64,000 nt of DNA, from the NCBI GenBank assembly GCA_017474385.1, contig JAFVHU010000152.1:146317-210316 (forward strand). The letters run 5' to 3'. The translations under genes were made by a program, and so were the position numbers. Shown here piece after piece: positions 24,383-34,540 of this stretch; positions within the stretch are counted from its first letter, which is position 1; every line of letters starts with the position of its first letter. Source of the stretch: Afipia sp. GTDB lineage: Bacteria; Pseudomonadota; Alphaproteobacteria; Rhizobiales; Xanthobacteraceae. Under the pieces are notes generated by a model. The model saw only the letters and a program-made list of their open reading frames with translations. It made no database searches and was not told the DNA's origin.

Positions 24383-26925
24383 CTTCCCGCACGTCTCTTC
24401 TCATCGGCGTCGCCGCACTTGCGATCGCCCTTAGCTATACCGCGGTCGCCGACAGCTACGCGGTGTTTCTCATCGCTACGATCTCACTGACCGCGATAGC
24501 CTGCATCGGCCTGAATGTCCTGCTCGGACTGGCGGGCCAGATCTCGCTGGGACACATCGGCTTCATGGCAATCGGCGCCTACACGACGGTGCTTCTGATG
24601 GAAAAGGCCGGCTGGCCTTATCTGGCAGCTACAGGCGCGGGTATCGTCCTCGTCAGCATCATCGGTGGTCTTCTTGCCATGCCGGCGCTGCGCGTCCGGG
24701 GCCCGTACCTGGCCATGGTCACGATTGCGTTCGGTTTCATCGTCGAACACGGCACCATCGAATGGCGCGATCTCACCGGCGGCGGCAACGGCCTCGTCTT
24801 GACCGTTCCGCCGAGCATTTTCGGCATGCCCTTGTCGGAACGCGGCCTCGCCATCGCCAGCGTCGCCTTGATGTTTGCCGGCGTCATCCTGTTCGACCGG
24901 CTGAAGCGCAGCGGCTGGGGCTATGCCATGCGTGCCGCTCGCGACTCCGAAGTTGCAACACGCTCGGTCGGCATCGACCTCGTCCGCGTGCGCACCATGG
25001 CTTTTGTCATTTCCGCGGCAGCCATGGCGCTGGCAGGATCATTGTTCGCTCCGCTTCAGGGCTATATCAGCCCTAGCTCGTTCCCTTTCCTGCAATCGAT
25101 CTTGTTGCTGTTCGGCGTCATGATCGGCGGAGCTGGATCGGCTCTCGGCCCGGTCATCGGTGCAGTGCTTGTCGTACTGCTGCCCGAACTTCTATCGGAT
25201 CTGGCGGAATACCGTCTGCTCGCGTTTGGGCTTTTGCTGTTCGCCGTTCTACGTGTTGCTCCGAACGGGGTTGCGGGCCTGGTCGGACAACTCGTTGCAA
25301 GGTTCATTCCGGCGTCGCAGCGACAATCCCGTGCGGAAGGTGTGGCCATGATCGGCGACCCCGGTGCCGGGCTTCGTGTGGAAAACAAAAACGCTCCCCC
25401 GCTCAACGTGACGGATCTGTCGATCGCGTTCGGCGGTGTCCGCGCGGTGCAGAACGTGTCGTTTACCGCTCAGCCCGGTCACGTCACGAGCGTGATCGGT
25501 CCCAACGGCGCTGGCAAGACGAGCGCGCTCAACCTGCTTTGCGGGTTCTATCGGCCAACTACGGGTACGGTGAAACTCGGTGATCGTGACCTGACCGGCC
25601 TGCCCTCGCACACCCTCGCCCGCGCCGGCGTGGCGCGGACATTTCAGACCACGCAGCTGTTCGGTTCGCTCACCATCATCGAGAACACGCTGCTCGCCGA
25701 AACCGCCGGCAAGCTCGGCGGCATCGTCTCACCGCTGCGCAATCCGGACACGGAGCGTTTCGCGCGATCGCTGCTGCGGTTCGCAGGTGTCGATGGCGAC
25801 CTCGACCGGCCGGCGGAATCACTGCCGCATGGCGAGAAGCGTCTGGTCGAAATCGCGCGCGCATTGGCGTTGCGGCCGAAAGTTCTGCTTCTTGACGAGC
25901 CTGCCGCCGGCCTGTCGAAAGGCGACAAGCACCGCCTGACCACGCTGCTGCGCCGCATCGCAGATCTCGGTGTCGCCGTGATCATTGTCGAGCACGATAT
26001 GCCGATGATCATGTCGTTGAGCGATCACATCGTGGTGCTCGATGGCGGCAAACGCATCGCCATCGGCGAGCCCGCGGCCATCCGGAACGATCCTCTGGTC
26101 CGGAAAGCCTATCTCGGCGATGCCACGGCGAGCGAGCAGCACCACCGTCCCGCACGTCAGACCGGGCAAGAGACTGTGCTGGATATCAAGAAGCTCGATG
26201 CGTTCTACGGCCTGTCGCAGGCGCTCGAAAACATCAACGTGGTTGTCGGCAACGGCGAAGCCATCGCGGTGCTTGGTGCAAACGGCGCCGGCAAAACCAC
26301 ACTGATGCGCTCGATCGCGGGACTGGAGCCGCCGCGTGCAACCGGCGAGATTTCGCTCTCCGGCAAACGTATCGACAATCTGCCTGCGCATGCACGAGCC
26401 CGTATCGGTGTTGTGCTGGTGCCGGAAGGACGGCAGGTATTCCCGGAACTCACCGTCCGGCAGAACCTGCAGCTTGGAGCCTATGCCCGCACAGGTATTG
26501 ATCTCGATGCCGAAGTCGAAGCCATGCTGACCCGCTTCCCACGCCTGAACCAGCGCATCGATCACCGCGCCGGTCTTCTCTCCGGTGGTGAACAGCAAAT
26601 GCTGGCCGTCGCCCGCGGCCTGCTGACGTCCCCGAAGGTGCTGATGCTGGATGAACCCTCGCTCGGTCTCGCGCCGCTTGTGGTCGATGAGCTCTTTGCG
26701 TCGTTCGAACGCCTCCGCGTTGAAGGCATGACGCTGATTGTCGTCGACCAGATGGCCGGACAGGCTCTTGCGCTGGCTGACAGGGCCTATCTCCTGGAGA
26801 CGGGCGCCGTTGTGAAAAGCGGCACGGCGGAAACCATCGCAGAGGACCCCTCGCTGGAAGCTGCCTATCTGGGAGGGGAGGCTAAGACCAGCGGCGCTGA
26901 TCAAAGGATCGTGGTCGGGGCTTGA
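24379..26925 (+). CDS. LivM-LivG-LivF fusion: permease plus two ATPases in one polypeptide
   Basis: 848-residue protein uniting three subunits of a Leu-type ABC importer. Residues 1-310 are a LivM permease (GLNVLLGLAGQISLGHIGFMAIGAY, GWGYAMRAARDSEVATRSVGID). Residues ~340-580 are a LivG ATPase with Walker A GPNGAGKTS (374-382), signature LPHGEKR (482-488) and Walker B LLLDEPAAGL. Residues ~600-835 are a LivF ATPase with Walker A GANGAGKTT (633-641), signature LSGGEQQ (734-740) and LMLDEPSLGL. Linkers are short and polar (residues 308-340 and 580-598), and there is no stop between the parts. LivM-LivG fusions are familiar in this family; all three in one chain is unusual. With LivH it would give a complete importer. 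Confidence 0.93.
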   Translation: MTSRTSLLIGVAALAIALSYTAVADSYAVFLIATISLTAIACIGLNVLLGLAGQISLGHIGFMAIGAYTTVLLMEKAGWPYLAATGAGIVLVSIIGGLLAMPALRVRGPYLAMVTIAFGFIVEHGTIEWRDLTGGGNGLVLTVPPSIFGMPLSERGLAIASVALMFAGVILFDRLKRSGWGYAMRAARDSEVATRSVGIDLVRVRTMAFVISAAAMALAGSLFAPLQGYISPSSFPFLQSILLLFGVMIGGAGSALGPVIGAVLVVLLPELLSDLAEYRLLAFGLLLFAVLRVAPNGVAGLVGQLVARFIPASQRQSRAEGVAMIGDPGAGLRVENKNAPPLNVTDLSIAFGGVRAVQNVSFTAQPGHVTSVIGPNGAGKTSALNLLCGFYRPTTGTVKLGDRDLTGLPSHTLARAGVARTFQTTQLFGSLTIIENTLLAETAGKLGGIVSPLRNPDTERFARSLLRFAGVDGDLDRPAESLPHGEKRLVEIARALALRPKVLLLDEPAAGLSKGDKHRLTTLLRRIADLGVAVIIVEHDMPMIMSLSDHIVVLDGGKRIAIGEPAAIRNDPLVRKAYLGDATASEQHHRPARQTGQETVLDIKKLDAFYGLSQALENINVVVGNGEAIAVLGANGAGKTTLMRSIAGLEPPRATGEISLSGKRIDNLPAHARARIGVVLVPEGRQVFPELTVRQNLQLGAYARTGIDLDAEVEAMLTRFPRLNQRIDHRAGLLSGGEQQMLAVARGLLTSPKVLMLDEPSLGLAPLVVDELFASFERLRVEGMTLIVVDQMAGQALALADRAYLLETGAVVKSGTAETIAEDPSLEAAYLGGEAKTSGADQRIVVGA

Positions 26926-26989
26926 TGATCGGCGAAGCTGGTGCGCCCAATAAAGTGCACCAGCTTCCGCCACCTTCAAGCGAAGCTGG

Positions 26990-28507
26990 TCAACATATGC
27001 GGTCGGAGAAATCCACCATGAACCGCGACAGGGCGCTCACCGTCCGCGCGACGGCCTGGATATCCCCAGCCGGGGCGCCGCGAAAGCCTTCGAAAAGTCG
27101 CGCGACTTTTGTCGAAGCAATCGCCTCCTGCGCTGATTTTTCATCGATCGGCGCCAGACGAATTGCGACATCCTTATAGAGTTCGACCTGAACTCCCCCC
27201 GCGCCCACGACAATCAACGGGCCAAAATCCGCATCCACACGCGCTCCGACGAATATTTCACCGAGCGAGGAGATTTTACTTTGAACAAGAAAGCCGAGAA
27301 AACGATGATCTGGATTTCTGGCGACCGACTGAACCATTGTTTCAGCAGCGCGCCGCACGTCCGCCCCTGAGGCAAGCCCCACCTTCACTGGCCCCGCATC
27401 GGACTTGTGAACCATGTTTTCGACCAGCCCCTTCACAACGACGGGAAAGCCGATTTCTTCCGCCGCGGAAACCGCTTCCTCCACGGACGTGCAGAACGTT
27501 TCGCGAGGACCGGCTACGCCGTAACTTTTGAGAACGTCGCGCGCCTCATGCTCGGCTGCCATCCGATGCGACGGGACATTATCAAGGCCAAGTCGCGCCG
27601 GCGACGCTTCCTCGGTCGAAGCTGCCGTCGATGACTGGGCCGATCCGACAGACCACTTCATATAATGTGAGATCGCCGAGAGGCCGACACGCGTGCCGCG
27701 AAGGTATGGAATTTTTGCCGCGTCGGCGACGTCCTGCGGCGCGGGATGGGGCTGATCCGAGACATTCGACAACGCAACCAGCGGCTTCTTCGCTAACGCC
27801 GCGCCGCTTGCGACCGCCTCAAGCAACTTCGAATAGCGGGTGGCTTGCTGGATACCAAGCTTGTTCGGCGCGTCCTGGATCAGCACCATCATCCCGACAT
27901 CCGGCTGGGACGCAATCGCCTCCGCGCAACCTTGAGCAACCTTGGGGTCATAGAGACCTGCCCAGGTCAGATCCAACGGATTCGAAAGATGCGCGAACGG
28001 CGGGAGCAATTGCTTGACTGTCGGCTTTGCTGAGCTCAACGGAGCGAATGTCACGCCGAGATCTTCGGCCGCATCGAGCACAAGAGCGATTTCGCCGCCA
28101 GAGAGCGACAGACCGCCAAGCTGGCGCTGCGCCGGACAAATGGGCATCTTCGATGCGAGCAACGCGGTTTCGACCAGTTCATCCAGCGAATGAACCTGGA
28201 TCGCGCCGGTCGCCAACAACGCTGCATCGCAGGCCTCGTCGCTTCCGGCGATAGCGCCGGTATGAGCCATCACCGCAGCCTTTCCGGATTGCGAGCGGCC
28301 GCTCTTGAGGACGATCACCGGCTTGTCGGCTGCACGCGCACGGCGAAGCGCCTGCATGAATGCAGCGGGTTTCTTGATCTGTTCCGCGAACACCAGAATT
28401 GTATTGACGCTCGGATCATCCACGACGGCATCGATGTAGTCCGACGCCGATGTGACGGCCTCGTTGCCCGTTGTGATGAGGTAACTGTAGCCAATTCCCG
28501 CGCCGAA
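26990..28507 (-). pseudogene. NDP-forming acyl-CoA synthetase, 5' truncated
   Basis: About 505 codons of an acetyl-CoA synthetase (ADP-forming)-type protein that normally has near 700 residues. The remaining frame opens directly after a stop codon with FGAGIGYSYLITTGNEAVTSASDYIDAVVDDPSVNTI. That is an internal stretch following the lost N-terminal CoA-binding domain (~200 residues). The middle ligase domain (KPVIVLKSGRSQSGKAAVMAHTGAIAGSD) and the C-terminal ATP-grasp domain (FPVVVKGLVENMVHKSDAGPVKVGL) are intact to the natural end. The 5' side abuts an adenylate kinase fragment, so this is a deletion or insertion junction. It is probably not expressed. Confidence 0.8.
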
Positions 28508-28828
<321 letters not shown>

Positions 28829-29107
28829 TCAGGCGATCGCAAATTGCGTGGCGGGAGCCGGCCGCAGCACGAAGGTGAGCATCGCCCCGGCGGCAAGCCA
28901 CAACGCAGTCACGAGAACCATGCTCGCCACCGGCGCACCCGTCGCGGTGTTAATCGAAGCGACGATCGACGGCGTGACGAACGGCCCCAGGTTGCCCATC
29001 CGTTTCATCGGCGCACTATCTATGACCTCCCGCTGGCCTTCATCTTCGATGGCGGCGGTCACCAGCGCGATCCTGCCGCGAACCGAGAAAAGTTCTTCGA
29101 TTCTCAT
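28829..29107 (-). pseudogene. Chimeric relic of a short-chain dehydrogenase and an MFS transporter
   Basis: An open frame of 92 residues made of three pieces. Residues 1-18 (MRIEELFSVRGRIALVTA) are the start of a short-chain dehydrogenase, with a GGGAGGGG ribosome site. Residues ~19-40 (EGQREVIDSAPMKRMGN) look like the C-terminal region of the same family with the ~190 residues between deleted. Residues 41-92 (LGPFVTPSIVASINTATGAPVASMVLVTALW...) look like the last membrane span of a major facilitator transporter. The pieces are in frame by chance. Together with the neighbours it marks a decayed region. Confidence 0.6.
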
Positions 29108-29333
29108 TGGCCCCTCCCAATTACCGAACGCTTGACGCGTTTTCATAAAATGGCGACGGCGGCGCACAACGCCGCGAAGCCAATGCTTCCGCGGATCGTT
29201 GCCGAACCTGATGAGAACCGGCACCTGCTCCTGACGCCAGCATATGCAAGGTGCGCGGTTCGGGGGAAGGTTCCGTCAGACCATCTAGCGGGTTACTTGC
29301 GGACAGACGACCGCGGCGGGACAGCGATGACGT

Positions 29334-30335
29334 CTAGGATTTACGCCGGGTCGGCGTGTGAGCAGGTCTTTGGTTACCGGAGAACCAGCTCTTGGACTTT
29401 ACGAACTCGCTCTCAAGAAACCGTCTGACCTCCCGAGTCAGTTTTCTGAGATCGCTTTCAGGGCGGCGAAGCAACCACACGTTCAAAAAAGCTGTCTCAT
29501 TCGGGAGCACGCGTACAAGCCGTTCGGCTTGCGCAAATGGCACAGCGAGAAGTGCAAGGCCGAGGCCCTCCGCGGCTGCGGCGAAGTGACTTGCAACCGG
29601 CAAGATGCGCAGGGCATTTCGCACCTCCGTCGCGGCAAAGAACTGCGTGGCCAATTGCATTTGGCCGGCGCGCTCGCTTCGAAAGCCGGCAAAATCCTCT
29701 GTGAGCCCGATAATGTCGTGGTCCTTGAGTTGAGCCAGGGACCGCGGTGCAGGATGCGCCGCCAGGTATTCCTCCGACGCGAATATACCGAACGCAACGG
29801 TTGCTACCCGCTTTCCGATCAGTTCGCTCTCGCCGGGGTCACCCATTCTGATGACGAAATCGAGATCGCTCGTCGCCAGGGGTTGCTGATGCATCGTCGA
29901 TGTGATTTCGAGACGCAGACGGCTGTTCAGGCCGCGGAGCTGTTTGACGCGCGGCAGAAGCCAGTGCTTTGTCATTCCTTCCGTCGCGGATATCTTGACG
30001 ACGGACGATCTTTGGCCGACCCGCGAACGCAGCTCGCGATTGAACAAGTCAAACGCCGACAGAATATCTCCGGCGGAGCGCCGAAGATCTTCGCCTTCCG
30101 GCGTGAGCTTTACTCCCGATGAGGCCCGGAAGAACAACGGAGCTCCAACGTACCGTTCGAGCTCTTTCAACCGCCGGCTCAGCGTCGGCTGGCTCATCCC
30201 AAGTTCGTTGGCGGCGCGATTGACGCTCCCCGTTCGGGCCACGACCAGGAATAGACGGTACAGGTCCCAGTTTGCTTCGGTCACATCTGCATTCCGCGCT
30301 GCCTGGGAAGGGATGGTAATCGGACGGGCATGCAA
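29334..30335 (-). CDS. LysR-family transcriptional regulator
   Basis: About 333 residues (TTG start) or 316 (GTG at 30284). N-terminal winged HTH: WDLYRLFLVVARTGSVNRAANELGMSQPTLSRRLKELERYVGAPLFFRASSGVKLTPEG. The effector domain follows (VVKISATEGMTKHWLLPRVKQLRGLNSRLRLEI, SDLDFVIRMGDPGE). It begins 2 bp after the stop of the acyl-CoA ligase, so the two are probably co-transcribed. It is the only regulator in the acyl-CoA cluster and a candidate for the shared CTATTCA-NNN-ATGAAT site found upstream of the ligase/MaoC pair and of the hydratase operon. Confidence 0.9.
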   Translation of the reverse strand: MHARPITIPSQAARNADVTEANWDLYRLFLVVARTGSVNRAANELGMSQPTLSRRLKELERYVGAPLFFRASSGVKLTPEGEDLRRSAGDILSAFDLFNRELRSRVGQRSSVVKISATEGMTKHWLLPRVKQLRGLNSRLRLEITSTMHQQPLATSDLDFVIRMGDPGESELIGKRVATVAFGIFASEEYLAAHPAPRSLAQLKDHDIIGLTEDFAGFRSERAGQMQLATQFFAATEVRNALRILPVASHFAAAAEGLGLALLAVPFAQAERLVRVLPNETAFLNVWLLRRPESDLRKLTREVRRFLESEFVKSKSWFSGNQRPAHTPTRRKS

Positions 30336-30337
30336 GA

Positions 30338-31912
30338 TTAGTTTACACGTCTGTCCCGCCCCTGCCAGTACCGTTCACGAAGCTTGCGCTTCAATATCTT
30401 TCCTGAGGGATTTCTCGGCATCTCCGACAAGAACTCGATCGACTTCGGAATCTTGTAACCCGCCAGGCGCTCACGCGCGTATCGCAGAATACTGTCTGCG
30501 TCCGGAGTAGCATTCTGCATCGGGACCACAAGCGCCTTGACGGCCTCGCCCCACCGCTCATCCGGCACCCCGATGACCGCGATATCGGCAATATCGGGAT
30601 GGCCGAACAACACGCTCTCGATTTCCGCGGGATAGATGTTCTCTCCGCCAGAGACGATCATGTCCTTGATGCGATCGTGGATATAAAGATACCCGTTTTC
30701 GTCGAGATACCCGGCATCGCCGGTATGGAGCCATTCCCCCTTGAGGGTCTTGGCGGTGTCGTCCTGACGATTCCAGTATCCAATCATGTTCTTTGTTGTC
30801 CGGCAGACGACCTCTCCCACCTCGCGCGGGGGCAACGGCGTCCCCAAAGCATCCACAATTCGCAATTCAACACCGTCGATGGGCCGGCCGCACGATTTCA
30901 TGACTTCGCTGTCGATACGGGAATGGTCTTCCGGCAAAAGCGCGGTCAGGACTCCCGTCGTTTCTGTAAGGCCGTAGACCTGGACGAATTCAGTTCGCTT
31001 GAACACGCGAAGCGCGCTTTTCAACAGATCGATGGGAATCGGCGAAGCGCCGTAGATCACGCGCTTTAGCGAGTACGTATCGACCTGATCGACATTCTTT
31101 TCCGACAGCAGGGCCAATATCATCGCGGGCACAAAGAACGACGCCGTGACACGGTCACGTTGAATGGATTCCAAGACCTGAGACGGAACAAACTCGCGGA
31201 GGACGATAATCTTCATTCCGGCGAGCAACCCCAAGATGCCTGTCCCGGCGCCCGCGATATGAAACAGCGGCATTGTAATCAGCAGCGTGTCGTCGCGCGT
31301 CCAGTGACCCCAAAAGTCAAACACGTTAGGCGACGTCAGGGAAAAATTTCGGTGGGTGAGTTGAACTCCCTTGGGATGACCGGTCGTCCCGCTGGTGTAC
31401 ATCTGAATGGAGACATCATCAGGCTGCGAAATGACGCCGGTATCACGCGAACTCTGCGCGTCGCGCCATGCCGTGTAAGATGCATCAAGAACAATCACCT
31501 TTCGGATCGTGACGAGTTGATCGCGAATCTTGGCGAGCGTTTCCAGAAACGCTTCACCGATAAACAGAACTTCCGCTCTGGCATCATTGATCACAAACGT
31601 GATCTCCGGCGCGGCAAGCCGCGCATTGATCGGCACGAGCACCATATTCGCCTTGGCGGCCCCCAAGAAAACCGAAAAGAATGTGTCGCTGTTCTTGTCG
31701 AGAATCGCAATGCGGCCCTCCGGTTTGACGCCCGCAGCGATCAGGCCATTTGCAACCTGGTTTGAAGCAGCGTCGAGACCACCGTAGGTGGTCTCCCTGC
31801 CTTCAAAATTCAGGGCGACCGCATCCGGGGTCAGAGCTGCATGATATCGCGGAATGTCGGCGAGTGTCTCGATTGGCGCAACAGTGCGAGCCAAGGCTAT
31901 CGAATTGGTCAT
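30338..31912 (-). CDS. AMP-forming acyl-CoA ligase (fatty-acyl-CoA synthetase family)
   Basis: 524 residues of the ANL superfamily, activating a carboxylic acid with ATP and CoA. Motifs: the P-loop IQMYTSGTTGHPKGVQLTHRN, VYGLTETTGVL, the core GEWLHTGDAGYLDENGYLYIHDRIKDMIVSGGENIYPAEIE, and the C-terminal catalytic Lys in PRNPSGKILKRKLRERY. The start at 31912 (MTNSIALART) was preferred; a GGGGG run lies about 10 bp upstream and earlier ATG/TTG codons exist. Divergent from the MaoC hydratase. The substrate acid cannot be told from sequence. Confidence 0.9.
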   Translation of the reverse strand: MTNSIALARTVAPIETLADIPRYHAALTPDAVALNFEGRETTYGGLDAASNQVANGLIAAGVKPEGRIAILDKNSDTFFSVFLGAAKANMVLVPINARLAAPEITFVINDARAEVLFIGEAFLETLAKIRDQLVTIRKVIVLDASYTAWRDAQSSRDTGVISQPDDVSIQMYTSGTTGHPKGVQLTHRNFSLTSPNVFDFWGHWTRDDTLLITMPLFHIAGAGTGILGLLAGMKIIVLREFVPSQVLESIQRDRVTASFFVPAMILALLSEKNVDQVDTYSLKRVIYGASPIPIDLLKSALRVFKRTEFVQVYGLTETTGVLTALLPEDHSRIDSEVMKSCGRPIDGVELRIVDALGTPLPPREVGEVVCRTTKNMIGYWNRQDDTAKTLKGEWLHTGDAGYLDENGYLYIHDRIKDMIVSGGENIYPAEIESVLFGHPDIADIAVIGVPDERWGEAVKALVVPMQNATPDADSILRYARERLAGYKIPKSIEFLSEMPRNPSGKILKRKLRERYWQGRDRRVN

Positions 31913-32010
31913 GAGCGATGTTTCCCCCTTGGGCTTCATTGGATCCAAGCCCTTGGGAAGGCAGGCTGAACGCGCCAGGCCTCAAGAGGTAGGGAGAATT
32001 TGGCGACTGG

Positions 32011-32026
32011 CTATTCAGCCATGAAT
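32011..32026. promoter_or_regulatory. Shared palindrome, ligase/MaoC divergent promoter
   Basis: CTATTCA-GCC-ATGAAT, with ATTCA and TGAAT as inverted arms. The same string with a different 3-bp centre occurs at 34541-34556 upstream of the enoyl-CoA hydratase gene, and a half-site CTATTCATTCC follows at 32037. T-N11-A spacing as in LysR boxes can be drawn. The regulator is not proven. Confidence 0.5.
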
Positions 32027-32136
32027 GACGAAATCGCTATTCATTCCTGTCGATGGGCTCAAAATATCCGCCATGGCGATCATTCCAGCAGCAACGACAA
32101 TGACGATCGTAATCACAAAGAAAGGTTCTGATTATT

Positions 32137-32595
32137 ATGACGGAGATCACGCTCGCCAACGTAAAGGACTTCGTTGGGCAGAGCCTTGGAGCATCGGACT
32201 GGATCGATGTTCATCAACCCAGAATCGATCAATTCGCTGAATGCATTGGCGATCGGCAGTGGATCCATGTCGATATTGAACGCGCCAGGCGCGAGAGTCC
32301 GTTCGGCGGCACGATCGCCCACGGATATCTCAGTCTCTCGCTGGTCGCCGCGCTGGCAATGAAGCTGGGGCTTGCCCCCACAGATGCCTCTGCGGTTATC
32401 AACTATGGGCTGGATAAAGTGAGGTTCATTACGCCGGTAAAGGCAGGCGAGCGAGTTCGCCTGCAATTGGCTCTGGTCGGCATCGAACCGAAAGAGAACG
32501 GGAAATTTCTGATTAAGAGCAAAGCGACGCTGGAGATCGAAAACAATCAGTCGCCGACTCTGGTGGCGGAGAGTCTCGCCCTCATCATACCGTAG
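32137..32595 (+). CDS. MaoC-family (R)-specific enoyl-CoA hydratase-like protein
   Basis: 152 residues, single hot-dog domain. The hydratase motif is intact: FAECIGDRQWIHVDIERARRESPFGGTIAHGYLSLSL, with the catalytic Asp (GDRQWIHVD) and His (AHGY). This form hydrates trans-2-enoyl-CoA to the (R)-3-hydroxyacyl-CoA. Divergent from the acyl-CoA ligase and convergent with the SDR gene; all are plausible steps of one acid-degradation route. Confidence 0.9.
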   Translation: MTEITLANVKDFVGQSLGASDWIDVHQPRIDQFAECIGDRQWIHVDIERARRESPFGGTIAHGYLSLSLVAALAMKLGLAPTDASAVINYGLDKVRFITPVKAGERVRLQLALVGIEPKENGKFLIKSKATLEIENNQSPTLVAESLALIIP

Positions 32596-32631
32596 CCACT
32601 CATGTGACTACGCGGTCTGCATACTGGAAAT

Positions 32632-32656
32632 CCGGCCCGTTTCCGGGCCGGGTTTC
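32632..32656. terminator. Bidirectional terminator between MaoC and SDR genes
   Basis: Perfect 8-bp stem CCGGCCCG / CGGGCCGG with TTTC loop, followed on the plus strand by GTTTCT. It sits 36 bp after the MaoC stop and 7-12 bp from the convergent SDR stop, so it can serve both transcripts. Confidence 0.7.
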
Positions 32657-32662
32657 TACAGG

Positions 32663-33454
32663 TCAGGACGACGACAGCACGGCCGTTAGACCGCCATCGA
32701 TAGCTAGGATCTGACCGGTGATGTGTTTGCCGGCATCGCTGGCGAACAGCAGCGCGGCACCCTTGAGATCGTCATCGTCGCCAAGGCGGCGAAGCGGCAC
32801 ACCTTCGGTCAACTTGTCGACCCCAACTGATGCGATCACTCCCTTCGTCATTTTCGACGGGAAGAATCCGGGCGCAAGCGCGTTGGCCGTGATGCCATGG
32901 CGCCCCCAACTGCCCGCAAGGGCGCGGGTGAAGTTCACGACCGCACCTTTGCTGGTGTTGTAGGCGATCGTTTGCATCTCACCGCTGCTGCCGAACAGGC
33001 CGGCAACCGATGCAAGATTGATGATCCGCCCATACTTGTTAGGGATCATCGATTTCTTGCCGATCTGCTGGCTGAGCACGAACAACGCGCGGATATTGAG
33101 GTTCATAAGCTTGTCCCATGCTTCGATGGGATGATCTTCCGTCAGCGCCCCCCAGGTCGCACCGGCGTTGTTCACAAGAATGTCGACCTTGCCGAGCTTG
33201 GCAATCGCTCCGTCCGCAAGCCGCTTGATATCTTCGTCCTTGGAATTATCGGCCGCGATCCAGTCCGCCTCAATGCCGAGCTTGGCGAGATGCTTCTGAG
33301 CCTCTTCCAGATCGCCGGCCTTGCGCGACGACAGGACGATTTTTGCCCCCTGCTCGCCGAGCGCTTCGGCGATCTGAAGTCCCAGCCCGCGCGAGCCTCC
33401 TGTGATGAGTGCGGTTTTGCCGGTCAGATCGAATGCCTTCTTGATGCTTCCCAT
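32663..33454 (-). CDS. Short-chain dehydrogenase/reductase
   Basis: 263-residue NAD(P)-dependent oxidoreductase of the classical SDR type. Cofactor motif TGGSRGLGLQIAEAL, then LVNNAGATWG, the active site Ser (NLASVAGLFGSSGEMQTIAYNTSKGAVVNF with Tyr-x3-Lys as YNTSK), and the C-terminal GQILAIDGGLTAVL. Second gene of a minus-strand pair, 50 bp after the enoyl-CoA hydratase. It probably oxidises a 3-hydroxyacyl-CoA or related alcohol in the same pathway. Confidence 0.9.
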   Translation of the reverse strand: MGSIKKAFDLTGKTALITGGSRGLGLQIAEALGEQGAKIVLSSRKAGDLEEAQKHLAKLGIEADWIAADNSKDEDIKRLADGAIAKLGKVDILVNNAGATWGALTEDHPIEAWDKLMNLNIRALFVLSQQIGKKSMIPNKYGRIINLASVAGLFGSSGEMQTIAYNTSKGAVVNFTRALAGSWGRHGITANALAPGFFPSKMTKGVIASVGVDKLTEGVPLRRLGDDDDLKGAALLFASDAGKHITGQILAIDGGLTAVLSSS

Positions 33455-33504
33455 GTCGCTTGTCGTCCCTCTGGTTGATTGAATGGCTGTCGTTTCGGAT
33501 GCGG

Positions 33505-34302
33505 CTATTTTCCGCGGAACACCGCCGCGCGGCGTTCGACGAAGGATTGAATGCCCTCCTTGAAGTCCTGGCTGTTGAACACGCGATCCCTGATCTGCGG
33601 AATGTAATCGATCGCAGCCCGCTCGCCGCTCTCGATGAACTTCAAGGCGGCTTCTTTCGTGACCTGAATGCCGATCGGCGCATTCTTGGCAATGGTCTGC
33701 GCAATCTCCATCGCGCGCTGGATCTGCTGGCCGGGGCTCACCACCTCCTGGACCAGACCGATCTTGTAGGCCCGCTCGGCCGAGAACTCATCGCAAAGGA
33801 AGAGATGATACATCGCGTCGCCCCAGCCGGCGCGCGTCAGAAAACGGAAATGCGCGCCGCCCAGCGGGGCGATGCCGCGTTTCGATTCCATCTGGCAGAA
33901 ACGGCTATCGCTGGCTGCGATGACGATGTCACCGGCAAGCATCATTTCGATGCCGATGGTGAAGCAGATACCTTGAACCGCCGTGACGACCGGTTTTCGG
34001 CAGCGCTTCTGAAGCGCGAAAGTATCGACGTTTCCTTCTTTCAGCTTAAGCGCGTCCTTATCCGCCGTCGGTCCGAAGAACTTCGGCATATCGAGACCGG
34101 CGGTGAAGTCGCTTCCCTCCGCGCAGACCACGCCGACCCAATAGTCGTCGGTATTGTGCAGGAGAGTCAGGGCGTCGGACATCTGGTGCATCATCTGCGG
34201 GCTGAAGGAATTTTTCTTGGCCGCATTGTCGATGATGATCTTCAGCACATGACCGTGTACTTCGGTCCGAACCTGCCCCACAGCAGCCTTTGTCTCACTC
34301 AC
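33505..34302 (-). CDS. Enoyl-CoA hydratase/isomerase (crotonase family)
   Basis: 265 residues. The GTG at 34302 was chosen because GGAGGA is 6 bp upstream and the family sequence starts right after (VSETKAAVGQVRTEVHGHVLKIIIDN); a longer frame to 34491 has no such support. The crotonase oxyanion elements are VCAEGSDFTAGLDMPKFF and KPVVTAVQGICFTIGIEMMLAGDIVIAASDSRFCQMESKRGIAPLGGA. The second catalytic Glu position reads as Ile-Ala-Pro after KRG, so whether it hydrates, isomerises or does something else is open. Leads the two-gene operon with the SDR. Confidence 0.88.
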   Translation of the reverse strand: MSETKAAVGQVRTEVHGHVLKIIIDNAAKKNSFSPQMMHQMSDALTLLHNTDDYWVGVVCAEGSDFTAGLDMPKFFGPTADKDALKLKEGNVDTFALQKRCRKPVVTAVQGICFTIGIEMMLAGDIVIAASDSRFCQMESKRGIAPLGGAHFRFLTRAGWGDAMYHLFLCDEFSAERAYKIGLVQEVVSPGQQIQRAMEIAQTIAKNAPIGIQVTKEAALKFIESGERAAIDYIPQIRDRVFNSQDFKEGIQSFVERRAAVFRGK

Positions 34303-34540
34303 GTTGTTTCCTCCAGAGTTTTCTTGAATCGAGTTGCCTGACATTAAAATCGACGATCCGCCATGACGCCGATGCGCAGTTGCGGATAAAGCCGGAATGG
34401 CGAGAATGAAACCGGATGGTTTTCCGAATCCATCCAGGCTTCCTGCAATACCCGTTGCCATCCGATCAGGGCGTCGGGCGCGCTTGGCCATGATCAGAGC
34501 GCCGATGCCGCATCCACGCTACCAAATTTGTGGATGATCG

